Shown piece after piece: positions 1-6,850 of a DNA stretch of 10,371 bases; positions within the stretch are counted from its first letter, which is position 1, and the number at the start of each line of letters is the position of its first letter. Source of the stretch: Bacillota bacterium. GTDB taxonomy: Bacteria > Bacillota > Clostridia > Peptostreptococcales > Anaerovoracaceae. Under the pieces are notes generated by a model that did no database searches, had not been told where the DNA came from, and saw only the letters and a program-made list of their open reading frames with translations. The DNA is taken from NCBI GenBank assembly GCA_016283945.1, contig JAEENW010000077.1, forward strand, positions 1-10,371. Reading direction: 5' to 3'. The position numbers were made by a program, and so were the translations under genes.

Positions 1-1
1 G

Positions 2-2998
2 AAGCCCGACAAGGACTTCGTCATCAGCGTGGAGGTCGCGCACACGGTAAAGACCATCACGCTCAGTGACGATGTAACGGTCCAGAGGCTCTCAGCGAGC
101 GACGGCTTCATCCCCGGAGGATATCGTTTCGTCAATGCCAAGGGCGCTGAGGTCGACAAGGTCACGATCGGCTCGAACGACACCGGCAGCGTGATCCTCA
201 GGCAGACCTATAAAAAGGAAAGGGGCGGCGATACCTATTACACCGACTATACGGTCGAGTTTGAGCGCCTCCCCGAGCAGGCACCGACCTTTGAAGGCAG
301 CATCGAGATCACCCTCGATGTGGATGACGACGCCCGCGCCTTCAAGGAGACCGAGTTCACCAAGCTCTACAAGAAGAACGACGGCGGAGACCTCAAGTAC
401 ATCGCCATCATCGACGAGACCCCCGACGTAGCGGTCCTGAAGCTGGGCAGCAAGACCTACAACACCGGCGACAAGATCGAGCTCAGCAAGATCAGCACCC
501 TCAAGCTGGAGCCGAAGGGCGAGGGAAGCACGTTCTTCACCGTGGAGGCCTATGACAGCACCTACAGCTCCACCAATAACCCCGATCCCCTCGACGGCAG
601 CGTGACCATAGACGTCACCGTCAAGAAGAGCTCCAAGATCAGCAAGCTGACCGGAAGTGTCAGCGGCGGCGGCAGCCTCAGCCTGAGCAGCCTCGGGATC
701 CCCGCGGCGTTCAAGAAGGTCGCAAAGGCCGATCTCGACTCCATCGTTTTCAGTGAGCTTCCCGAGTACGGAGACATCTACAACGGAAGCAGCACCAAGC
801 TGACCTCCAGAAAGGCCAGCCTCACCGCCTCCGAGCTCGCCAAGTGCAAGTACAAGGCCGATGCCGTCAGCGGAAACAAGAAGCTGACCGATACCATCAA
901 GTATCTCGCCTACGACAAGGACGACAACGAGTACAGCGGTACCATCGAGATCACCGTCAAGAATCAGAAGATGGATCTTGACGACATCACCGCCAACATC
1001 AAGCTCAACGGGACTCTCAAGCTCAGCAGCCTGAACCTGGCTACCAAGTTCAAGGCCGACTGCGGAGAGACTCTCGACAGCGTATACTTCACCGAGCCGT
1101 CCGACGGCACTCTCAGATACAACTACACCAGCAGCACCAAGACTGGCGAGGCCGTCGACGAGGATGAGCTCTACTATGCCGGAACCAGCACCAAGAAGCT
1201 CACGATCGGAAACGTGACCTACATTCCCGACAAGAACTTCACCGGTACCGACTACATCTATTATCTCGCTTACGACCTCAAGGACAACGAGTACGAAGGC
1301 CGCATCAAGGTCAACGTCGCCAACAACAGCGCCGGCGAGGCGGGCAGCTACTCGATCGACAGCGACGAGGTGCTCTACTTCAGCGAAGTCGTGGACGACA
1401 TCAACGATATCTTCTACGACATGAGCGACGTGAAGAACTTCAGCTATGTCACCTTCACCCAGCCTGCGACCAGGGAAGGAAGCATACGCTACGGCTATGA
1501 GTCCCCCACCAAGCTCGGCACCAAGGTCGGCAGCTCCGACAAGTTCTACAAGTCCGGAAGCAGCAAGCTCGTGTCCGACCTTGTATTCGTTCCCGACGAG
1601 GACTTTGACGGCGAGTGCGAGATCGAGTTCACCGTCTACGGAACCAGCAAGGACGACGAGTATGAAGGCACCCTGACCGTAAAGGTCAGCGAGTCCGATT
1701 ACGAGCTCGGGACCCTCACCTACAACGTCGAGAGCGGCAAGGTCTTCGCGTTTGACGACGTGGCCTCCGACATCAATAAGAAGTTCAAGGACGAGGCCGA
1801 CGGCAACTTCAAGTACCTGACCTTCGAAGAGGTCCCGGCCAAGGCCAAGGGCACGCTGTACTACGATTACGACTCCAAGAAGGGCTCCGGCACCAAGGTC
1901 GAGGAGGATGACGACGAGTTCTACAGGAACGACAGGACCGAGCTCAGGGTCAGCGACCTGGTGCTCGTACCCGCCAAGGGCTTCAGCGGACAGATCCCGC
2001 TCAAGTACTGGGCTTACGGCGACGGAAACTCCCTCGGCGGAAAGATGATCATCAACGTCAAGGCTCAGACCGCCGAGTTCGAGGCTCTCGAGTACAAGAT
2101 CTACAATAACCAGATCCTCAAGCTCAGCAGCTCCGACATCGCGGCGAAGCTCAAGAAGGTCAGCGACGGCACTCTCGACTACATCACGCTTTCTCCTGTG
2201 GGCAGCAATGCCGGCAACATGTACTACAGCTACGTCTCCGGCTCCGACAACGGAGGAGAGTTCACCGGAAGGGATGATCTCTACCGCACCGGTTCCAGAA
2301 ACAAGCTGATCGATGACGTCACCTACGTTCCTCTGATCAACTACATCGGAAGCTTCGATCTCGGGTTCACCGCCTACGACGACGATGACAACTCCTTCGA
2401 CGGTAAGATCAAGATCACCGTCTCCGAGCCCGATCCCTTCAAGGATACCAAGATGAGCGACTGGTTCTACAACGCGGCCAAGTGGGGCGCCGGCAGAGAG
2501 ATCGCCAAGGGCACCAGCACCGACCCGAAGAACCCGCAGTTCTCTCCGAACTGGGACTGCACCTGGGCTCAGATCCTGACCTTCATCTGGAGGGCCAACG
2601 GATCGCCCAAGGCGACCATCAACAACCCGTACACCGATCTCAAGTCCGGCGACTACTGCTACGACGCCATCCTCTGGGCCGTATCCAAGGGGATCGCTTC
2701 TCCCAAGAGCAGCACAGAGTTCGGCGTCAACACCCCATGCACCAGAGGCCAGGCTCTCAACTTCATCTACAAGGCGAAGAACTCTCCCTCTGTCAGAGGG
2801 TTGAGCAACAACTTCAACGACGTCTCTGCCAATGACGACTTCTACAACGCCGTCCTCTGGGGCGTCGATCAGGGAATCACCAACGGCACCAGCGCCACCA
2901 CCTTCGCTCCGAACACCATCTGCACGAGGGGACACATCATCACCTTCCTCTACAGAGCGATCGAGAGAAAGGATCTGCAGAACGGCAAGACCCAGTAA
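2..2998 (+). CDS. Multi-domain surface protein with tandem Ig-like modules and three C-terminal SLH domains (5'-partial)
   Basis: The frame is open from the first bases of the window, so the true start and any signal peptide lie upstream. The GTG at 29 is only an internal codon. Residues are numbered from that GTG. Residues 1-800 form about seven tandem modules of 100-125 residues. Each later module has an 'LxYITF'-like strand, 'GxLYYxY', 'VxYVP', 'FxG' and a closing 'AYDxDDNxYxGxIxIxV', which resembles bacterial Ig/cadherin-like (Big_9-type) folds. Residues 802-985 hold three SLH domains with the motifs CTWAQ, CTRGQ and CTRGH. SLH domains of this kind bind secondary cell-wall polymers, so the product is probably a wall-attached or S-layer-associated protein. 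Its C-terminal ~300 residues are paralogous to those of the protein at 6851-8425. Codons are strongly C/G-ending, consistent with high expression. The ligand of the repeat region is unknown. A strong terminator follows about 50 bp after the stop. Confidence 0.92.
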   Translation, partial: KPDKDFVISVEVAHTVKTITLSDDVTVQRLSASDGFIPGGYRFVNAKGAEVDKVTIGSNDTGSVILRQTYKKERGGDTYYTDYTVEFERLPEQAPTFEGSIEITLDVDDDARAFKETEFTKLYKKNDGGDLKYIAIIDETPDVAVLKLGSKTYNTGDKIELSKISTLKLEPKGEGSTFFTVEAYDSTYSSTNNPDPLDGSVTIDVTVKKSSKISKLTGSVSGGGSLSLSSLGIPAAFKKVAKADLDSIVFSELPEYGDIYNGSSTKLTSRKASLTASELAKCKYKADAVSGNKKLTDTIKYLAYDKDDNEYSGTIEITVKNQKMDLDDITANIKLNGTLKLSSLNLATKFKADCGETLDSVYFTEPSDGTLRYNYTSSTKTGEAVDEDELYYAGTSTKKLTIGNVTYIPDKNFTGTDYIYYLAYDLKDNEYEGRIKVNVANNSAGEAGSYSIDSDEVLYFSEVVDDINDIFYDMSDVKNFSYVTFTQPATREGSIRYGYESPTKLGTKVGSSDKFYKSGSSKLVSDLVFVPDEDFDGECEIEFTVYGTSKDDEYEGTLTVKVSESDYELGTLTYNVESGKVFAFDDVASDINKKFKDEADGNFKYLTFEEVPAKAKGTLYYDYDSKKGSGTKVEEDDDEFYRNDRTELRVSDLVLVPAKGFSGQIPLKYWAYGDGNSLGGKMIINVKAQTAEFEALEYKIYNNQILKLSSSDIAAKLKKVSDGTLDYITLSPVGSNAGNMYYSYVSGSDNGGEFTGRDDLYRTGSRNKLIDDVTYVPLINYIGSFDLGFTAYDDDDNSFDGKIKITVSEPDPFKDTKMSDWFYNAAKWGAGREIAKGTSTDPKNPQFSPNWDCTWAQILTFIWRANGSPKATINNPYTDLKSGDYCYDAILWAVSKGIASPKSSTEFGVNTPCTRGQALNFIYKAKNSPSVRGLSNNFNDVSANDDFYNAVLWGVDQGITNGTSATTFAPNTICTRGHIITFLYRAIERKDLQNGKTQ
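29..2425 (+). repeat. About seven tandem ~115-residue Ig/cadherin-like modules
   Basis: Protein-level repeats inside the first gene, with approximate residue limits counted from nt 29: 1-98, 99-200, 203-313, 314-431, 437-557, 558-680 and 681-800. The last five are clear. The first two are degenerate and are recognised mainly by their closing strands, such as 'GSIEITLDV' and 'GSVTIDVTV'. Several modules end in an acidic 'DDN' or 'DDD' stretch (DKDDNEY, DLKDNEY, DDDDNSF) just before the last strand. This recalls calcium-binding linkers of cadherin-like folds, although metal binding is only inferred. The last module recurs in the protein at 6851-8425. Confidence 0.8.
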
Positions 2999-3046
2999 TG
3001 GCTCAGGGCTGAGAAGCAGCGCCCGCGTAAGGCAACATTAAACTTG

Positions 3047-3082
3047 AAAAGCGCCGCTCTCCTCCGGGAGGGCGGCGCTTTT
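3047..3082. terminator. Bidirectional Rho-independent terminator
   Basis: A near-perfect hairpin: 3047-3062 pairs with 3067-3082 (16 pairs, one G-T wobble) around the tetraloop TCCG. The outer four pairs are AAAA/TTTT, so either strand gives a GC-rich stem ending in a short U run. It lies about 50 bp after the stop of the upstream + strand gene and about 80 bp after the end of the - strand DUF4956 gene, so it probably serves both converging units. Confidence 0.9.
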
Positions 3083-3159
3083 GATTACAGTCTCTCGGCC
3101 GCTGTCCGCTTGATCGTTTTCGCGTCGCCGCGACCTGAGCCTCTAATCCTCCGTCCGCT

Positions 3160-3849
3160 CTACAGTTCCGCTGGCTCGGTCTCCATGTTCGACACCGAGA
3201 TCTCCAGATTGCCGTTGCGGGTGCGGAGCATGTCTATCATCTCCTTTTCCGCGGAGAGATCCTTTAGCCTGATGTCGTAGCTCAGCTTGAACATGCTGCC
3301 CATGTTGGTAGTCTTGACCTTCGTGAGCTCGGCGGAGCTGGTGTAGCGCTCGAAAATGTCGCTGAAGACGCCGGTGTAATCGAGGTCCTCGGGGATGGTT
3401 ATGCTCAGGCTCTTGCAGGCTCTGCGGCTCCTCATGAAGCGCTCTTCGGCCACCCCCGCGATCAGGCAGCACGCGGCCATTATCAGAGTGAACAGCAGGG
3501 CAAAAGCGAGGTAGCCTGTACCGCAGATGAGTCCCGCGGCCATCGCGAGGAAGATCATGAGTATCTCGCGTGCGGTCCCGGGCGCCGACCTGAATCTGAC
3601 CAGGCTGAAGGCCCCCGCCACCGCTATCCCGGTGCCGACGTTGCCGTTGACCATCATTATGACTGTGCAGACCGCCGCGGGCAGCAGCGCGAGCGCGGCT
3701 GAGAAGCTGTACTTCACCCGTCCGCTCCTCAGGTCTGCCGCCGCGTAGATGAGCCCGCATAGCAGAGCTGCGGCGATGCAGATCAGAAAGTTTCCGACCG
3801 ATATATTCTGGGAACCGGAGCTGAATATCCCGTAGAAGAGTTCGTTCAT
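3160..3849 (-). CDS. DUF4956 family membrane protein
   Basis: A 229-residue protein. An ATG at 3888 would give a longer reading frame, but the ATG at 3849 is chosen because AGGAGG lies 8 nt before it. Hydrophobic segments lie near residues 18-37, 48-67, 94-110 and 112-133. Between them is the family hallmark 'GNVGTGIAVAGAFSLVRFRS' (residues 69-88), followed by APGTAREI. The last ~90 residues are hydrophilic and probably cytosolic. The sequence matches the DUF4956 family, whose biochemical role is not established but which is often found beside VTC polyphosphate polymerase domain genes, and sometimes CotH-like genes. Here the VTC gene lies 67 bp upstream on the same strand, so the two are probably co-transcribed, and a role in polyphosphate synthesis or transport is a reasonable inference. 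No CotH gene is visible. The unit ends at the hairpin 3047-3082. Confidence 0.9.
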   Translation of the reverse strand: MNELFYGIFSSGSQNISVGNFLICIAAALLCGLIYAAADLRSGRVKYSFSAALALLPAAVCTVIMMVNGNVGTGIAVAGAFSLVRFRSAPGTAREILMIFLAMAAGLICGTGYLAFALLFTLIMAACCLIAGVAEERFMRSRRACKSLSITIPEDLDYTGVFSDIFERYTSSAELTKVKTTNMGSMFKLSYDIRLKDLSAEKEMIDMLRTRNGNLEISVSNMETEPAEL

Positions 3850-3894
3850 TTTGTTTTCCTCCTTGTCTGACGCCTTTGCGGCGTTCATTTGCGT

Positions 3895-3911
3895 GCCGCC
3901 TTGCGGGCGGC
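3895..3911 (-). other. Intercistronic hairpin between the VTC and DUF4956 genes
   Basis: A perfect 6-bp stem, GCCGCC/GGCGGC, with a 5-nt loop, starts 5 bp after the VTC stop codon. No U run follows on the - strand, so it does not look like a true terminator. It may stabilise or process the two-gene transcript, or cause partial termination. Confidence 0.5.
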
Positions 3912-3916
3912 TTCAG

Positions 3917-4663
3917 TCAATCCGACGCCTTCTTTGAAAGCGCCGGGAATATCATCGTTCTGTAAGCGGTCCCGTATTTGGAGAAGGAGCTCTTATAGAT
4001 CCTCTCCCGGCTCAGGACCTCGCTCATCCATAGCGGCATGCAGCCCGGGCATTTAAGCTCCATCAGCACCGTTCCCTCCGGGATGAGCGGGATGCCACGT
4101 ATCTCCGAAAGATCCATCCCCTCCGTCCTTGCGAGTATGTTCCGGTCGAAGGTGATCCTTATGTCGCAGTCGGTTCCCGCGTAGGAGTCCCTCTCGTAGG
4201 ATATGGCGGCGGCCGGCTTCAGGCCCCTGTAGTGATCCACGAAGTAATCGATCTCGCCGGCTATCTGCCGGTCGGAGCCGCTCAGCTTTTCCAGCTGCCC
4301 CTGATCCGCACAGTTCCCGGCTGCTGCCCCGCTCAGCCACCTCTGCGCTTCGGCGTTTGGAAGCGTGATCCTCCGTTTGTAGACTACTGAATCGTATTTC
4401 TTCTTCAATTCCACGAAGACCGGGCTGGACGCCTCCGCGGCGCTGTAGCTCCTGACGCGGAGCTTCTCCTTGTAGTCAGGGCCTTCTATCGAGGCCCTTG
4501 CGAGCCTGTAGTTCCCGGTATCGTAATAGATGTTCCGGATCAGGCTGTGCGGGAAGCGGTCGGGCTCGGCGTGGTCCTTCATCGCTTCGAGCACGGCGCT
4601 CAGCTGCCGCTCGCTGAGCAGGTATTTGAGCTCGTATCTCTTGAATACGCTTTGGAATTCCAT
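3917..4663 (-). CDS. VTC domain protein, putative polyphosphate polymerase
   Basis: A 248-residue soluble protein spanning one VTC domain, the triphosphate-tunnel fold whose yeast member Vtc4 makes polyphosphate from ATP. Visible family motifs are 'RYELKYLL' (K13), 'IRNIYYDT' (42-49), 'YKEKLRVRSY' (K67, R69, R71), 'VELKKKYDSVVYKRR' (E85, K87, K97-R99), 'SYERDSY' (155-161), 'DIRITFDRN', 'VLMELKCPG' (E202, K204) and 'SFSKYGTAY' (K229). These supply the basic tunnel residues and the metal-binding Glu, so the enzyme looks intact. The ATG at 4663 is preceded by AAGGAG at 8 nt. A longer start at 4693 has no ribosome binding site and would read through that site. A weak -10-like TATCAT lies at 4705-4700. 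The gene leads a probable two-gene unit with the DUF4956 membrane protein. Assignment to the domain family is firm; the activity is inferred from the family. Confidence 0.92.
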   Translation of the reverse strand: MEFQSVFKRYELKYLLSERQLSAVLEAMKDHAEPDRFPHSLIRNIYYDTGNYRLARASIEGPDYKEKLRVRSYSAAEASSPVFVELKKKYDSVVYKRRITLPNAEAQRWLSGAAAGNCADQGQLEKLSGSDRQIAGEIDYFVDHYRGLKPAAAISYERDSYAGTDCDIRITFDRNILARTEGMDLSEIRGIPLIPEGTVLMELKCPGCMPLWMSEVLSRERIYKSSFSKYGTAYRTMIFPALSKKASD

Positions 4664-4735
4664 CGCGTTATCTCCTTTCGTTTCGCTTTTCATGGCGTGA
4701 TGATACTGCCGCGGGCTTAAAAGAGACTTAAAGCG

Positions 4736-4759
4736 AAAAAAAAGATCACCTGAACAGGT
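4736..4759 (-). promoter_or_regulatory. Short palindrome ACCTGTTCAGGT followed by a T8 run
   Basis: Positions 4748-4759 form an inverted repeat (ACCTG/CAGGT, 2-nt centre). Reading the - strand, it is followed by GATC and then eight T residues (4743-4736). It lies between the azlCD terminator and the VTC gene. It could be a weak second terminator for azlCD, an attenuator in the VTC leader, or a protein-binding palindrome. The stem is short, so none of these is certain. Confidence 0.35.
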
Positions 4760-4786
4760 AGAAAAAAGAAACGGTCTCAGGGAAAT

Positions 4787-4810
4787 AAAAAACCGCCGCG
4801 GGGGCGGCGG
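4787..4810 (-). terminator. Rho-independent terminator of azlCD
   Basis: A 7-bp all-GC stem (4793-4799 with 4804-4810) and a 4-nt loop are followed, on the - strand, by six T residues (4792-4787). It lies about 70 bp after the azlD stop codon and separates azlCD from the VTC/DUF4956 unit. Confidence 0.85.
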
Positions 4811-4877
4811 GCAGGCAGAGATCGATCAGCGGACCCATGCGCGGGCATGGAGTGATCCCCGCTCCTTCGATGGCAGG

Positions 4878-5183
4878 CTATATCATCAGCCCCTCGGCGA
4901 TGAGCACGACCGCGCAGCAGATCACTGCCACCGGCAGGAGCCCGGCTCCAAGCCACGCCGCGGCGATCCCCGCTGCGAGGGCGAGGGCACCCGCGAGAGG
5001 GCTCCTCGTCGCTTCGACTATGGCAGGGAAGGTCATGAGCGAGAGCGTCACGTAGGGGACATAGTACAGGAAGGAGCGCACGAAGCGGCTCTGTATGGGC
5101 CTGCGGAATACGGTCAGAGGCAGCACCCTGACCAGATACGAGGTGATGAACATCACGGCTATATAAACGTAGGTATTGTTCAT
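4878..5183 (-). CDS. azlD: AzlD-type branched-chain amino acid exporter, small subunit
   Basis: A 101-residue, very hydrophobic protein of the usual AzlD size, with about three to four membrane segments (residues ~5-22, 38-57, 62-80 and 82-99) and the family-typical 'YLVRVLPLTVFRR' stretch near residues 16-28. AzlD-type proteins pair with AzlC to export branched-chain amino acids (compare BrnE/BrnF and YgaH/YgaZ). The ATG at 5183 lies 2 bp after the azlC stop codon, and AAGGA within the azlC tail serves as its ribosome binding site, so translation is probably coupled. A longer reading frame running upstream from this one is only an overlap with azlC. Substrate specificity cannot be read from the sequence. 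Confidence 0.88.
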   Translation of the reverse strand: MNNTYVYIAVMFITSYLVRVLPLTVFRRPIQSRFVRSFLYYVPYVTLSLMTFPAIVEATRSPLAGALALAAGIAAAWLGAGLLPVAVICCAVVLIAEGLMI

Positions 5184-5185
5184 AT

Positions 5186-5920
5186 TCAGTCCTTGTCTCC
5201 GGGAACGGGGAAGAGCAGGGCGGCGGCGGAGGCGATGACTATGGTCAGCACTATGGTGCGGCTTCCGGCGCTCAGGGCGGATATAAGGGGCAGCCGCCCG
5301 GCCGCCCACGAGGCCGCGAAGCATACCGCGACTATGCCGAAGATCACGCGGCTCTTCCTGGCGGGCGGTATCACTATCGCGAGGAACATGCCGTACAGCG
5401 CGACAGACAGGGCGCTGACTATGCGCGCGGGCAGCACATCGCCCGCTACCGCTCCTATGGCGGTACCGACCGCCCAGAGCGGGATGGAGCTCAGCATCGC
5501 GCCGTAGTAGTACCAAGGGTCGAGAACTCCGGGCCTCGCGATGTTTATGGCGAAGAGCTCGTCCGTCACCGCGTATCCGAAGATTAGCCTGTGGACGAAG
5601 GGCATCCTCTCGTCCGCCCTCTGCCCGAGCGCGAGGCTCATCAGCATGTAGCGCATGTTGGTGATGAAGGTCATCAGCGCGACCTCGGCGTAGGGAGCCG
5701 CTGCCGCTATCAGCGTGAAGCCCGCGTACTCTCCCGCGGACGCGACGCAGAGTATGCTCGCGATGAAGCCCTGCAGCGCGTTCAGTCCCGCGTTGTGGGC
5801 CGTTATGCCGAGGGAGAACGACACGGCGAAATAGCCGAGCCCGATGGGAACGGCGTCGCGGAAGCCCTCCATGAATGATCTTTTTCTGCCGCCTTCGGGC
5901 GGCTCTTTCGTCTTTTCCAT
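5186..5920 (-). CDS. azlC: AzlC-type branched-chain amino acid exporter, large subunit
   Basis: A 244-residue integral membrane protein of normal AzlC length. Family signatures are 'GFRDAVPIGLGYFAVSFSLG' (residues 19-38), 'ASAGEYAG' (60-67), 'TFITNMRYMLMSLAL' (84-98) and 'AVTDELFAI' (116-124), with hydrophobic segments throughout the rest. With AzlD it should form a plasma-membrane exporter of branched-chain amino acids. The start is uncertain. The ATG at 5920 has no clear ribosome binding site and lies only 9 bp after a perfect TATAAT (5935-5930). The in-frame ATG at 5872 (Met17) would leave a ~50-nt leader containing a GCCGCC/GGCGGC hairpin, but it also lacks a good ribosome binding site. 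Both starts keep the conserved core. Confidence 0.92.
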   Translation of the reverse strand: MEKTKEPPEGGRKRSFMEGFRDAVPIGLGYFAVSFSLGITAHNAGLNALQGFIASILCVASAGEYAGFTLIAAAAPYAEVALMTFITNMRYMLMSLALGQRADERMPFVHRLIFGYAVTDELFAINIARPGVLDPWYYYGAMLSSIPLWAVGTAIGAVAGDVLPARIVSALSVALYGMFLAIVIPPARKSRVIFGIVAVCFAASWAAGRLPLISALSAGSRTIVLTIVIASAAALLFPVPGDKD

Positions 5921-5929
5921 GATCTACTT

Positions 5930-5935
5930 ATTATA
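5930..5935 (-). promoter_or_regulatory. Likely -10 element of the azlCD promoter
   Basis: A perfect TATAAT on the - strand, 9 bp before the azlC ATG at 5920. The -35 region about 17 bp further upstream (near 5953-5958) matches TTGACA poorly, so an activator or a weak promoter is possible. Transcription would start near 5923. Confidence 0.5.
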
Positions 5936-6005
5936 CGACCGAAGCCGGCTCTGCGCCAGAGCGCATTTCGCCCGGCGCTAAAGAAGATATCTATCGCCGG
6001 CAAGA

Positions 6006-6021
6006 TATAACTTTGGTTAGA
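6006..6021 (+). promoter_or_regulatory. Putative operator A (TAAC-N4-GTTA dyad)
   Basis: TATAACTTTGGTTAGA, a dyad with half-sites TAAC and GTTA. It matches 14 of 16 bases of the site at 8503-8518. It lies 76 bp before the regulator ATG, in the divergent region between azlC and the LuxR-type gene. Its centre is 43 bp, about four helical turns, from the centre of site B. Confidence 0.55.
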
Positions 6022-6048
6022 TGAATGCGGGCTTCAAATGAAGTACTC

Positions 6049-6064
6049 TATAACTAAAGTTAGT
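6049..6064 (-). promoter_or_regulatory. Putative operator B (TAAC-N4-GTTA dyad, inverted)
   Basis: Read on the - strand this is ACTAACTTTAGTTATA, which matches the site at 8503-8518 at 14 of 16 bases. On the + strand it overlaps a -10-like TATAAC (6049-6054), about 33 bp before the regulator ATG. A protein bound here could block the regulator's own promoter. Confidence 0.55.
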
Positions 6065-6096
6065 TTATGCATACTTTTCGGAGTCCGGAGGGAAAT

Positions 6097-6747
6097 ATGC
6101 AGTATGGCGTGGTCATCGCCGACGATCAGGGCGTAGCGAGGAAATACTTCGAATTTGTGATCGGAGCGGATCCTGAGCTTCGGGTGCTCTACTCGCTGCC
6201 GTCGCTCGGTTCCGTCCAGAGCTGCTGCGCTGCCAGAAGGGTCGATCTGGCTCTTCTCGGAGCGACCTTCGCCGACGGATCGAGCGGGATCGACATCATT
6301 CCGGTCGTCAAGAGCGTTTCTCCATCCACGAAGATACTGATCGTGGGCTGTTCCTCCGGAAGCTATCTCATAGACAGGGCGAGGGAGCTCGGAGCGGACG
6401 GCTTCTGGTGCAAGGACAGCGCCGAGCCGGAGCTCGCGGGCGTGCTGAGCGACGTGCTCAGCGGGCTCGGAGCCTGGCCTAAGGATCCTCCCGACGTCCC
6501 GATAGGGGACGCCCTGATGTCTGAGCTCACTGCTTCCGAGACCGACGTGCTCTGCGAGATCGCCACGGGCGCGTCCAACAGGATGATAGCCGAGGCGCTT
6601 GGAATAGAGATAGGCACCGTAAAATCCCACATCAACCATCTCCTGAGAAAGACGGGGCTCTCCAACCGCACCTCTCTCGCCATAGAGGCGAGGCTGCGGG
6701 GCATAGCCGCGGGCTCGGTCGTCCGCTGCCCGAGGTACGAGCGCTAG
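6097..6747 (+). CDS. NarL/LuxR-family regulator with a degenerate receiver domain
   Basis: A 216-residue DNA-binding regulator: receiver-like domain at residues 1-118, linker, and LuxR-type helix-turn-helix at about 142-205 ('LTASETDVLCEIATGASNRM' ... 'GTVKSHINHLLRKTGL'). The ATG at 6097 is chosen because GGAGG lies just before it. The ATG at 6067 has no ribosome binding site and would fall against site B. The receiver keeps the acidic pair D9-D10 and Lys106 of 'FWCKDS'. However, the phospho-accepting Asp at the end of strand 3 is Gly55 ('VDLALLGATF'), and the conserved Thr/Ser after strand 4 is Gly84 ('ILIVGCSS'). Normal phosphotransfer is therefore unlikely. No sensor kinase gene is nearby. 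Three copies of one dyad motif flank this gene and the following surface-protein genes, so autoregulation and control of those genes is a fair inference. Confidence 0.9.
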   Translation: MQYGVVIADDQGVARKYFEFVIGADPELRVLYSLPSLGSVQSCCAARRVDLALLGATFADGSSGIDIIPVVKSVSPSTKILIVGCSSGSYLIDRARELGADGFWCKDSAEPELAGVLSDVLSGLGAWPKDPPDVPIGDALMSELTASETDVLCEIATGASNRMIAEALGIEIGTVKSHINHLLRKTGLSNRTSLAIEARLRGIAAGSVVRCPRYER

Positions 6748-6850
6748 GAGCAGGCTTCAGAGACCGCGCCGCGAAAGCGTCCCGCGTCATCTGTTAAAGC
6801 GTATATGTAATCAGTTCTTTCAACGTCTCCATGAAAGGGGGGAATGAGAA

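Noticed and set aside
92..2935. A very long open frame (947 codons) on the - strand opposite the first gene
   Set aside because: It is a shadow of the strong C/G third-position codon bias and repeats of the + strand gene. Its translation is low-complexity Val/Gly/Asp/Leu-rich, with no recognisable domain.
4878..5516. A 212-codon - strand frame containing azlD at its end
   Set aside because: The part upstream of 5183 is out-of-frame azlC sequence. The real azlD begins at the ATG at 5183, which has a ribosome binding site and lies 2 bp after the azlC stop codon.
6067..6096. Upstream ATG that would extend the regulator by 10 residues
   Set aside because: It has no ribosome binding site, and the extra residues cover the GGAGG that serves the ATG at 6097.
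6770..6850. A terminator or clear promoter between the regulator and the SLH protein gene
   Set aside because: Only a small GC-rich foldback with a GAAA loop (near 6761-6790) and AT-rich bases near 6800 are visible. There is no U run and no good -35/-10 pair.
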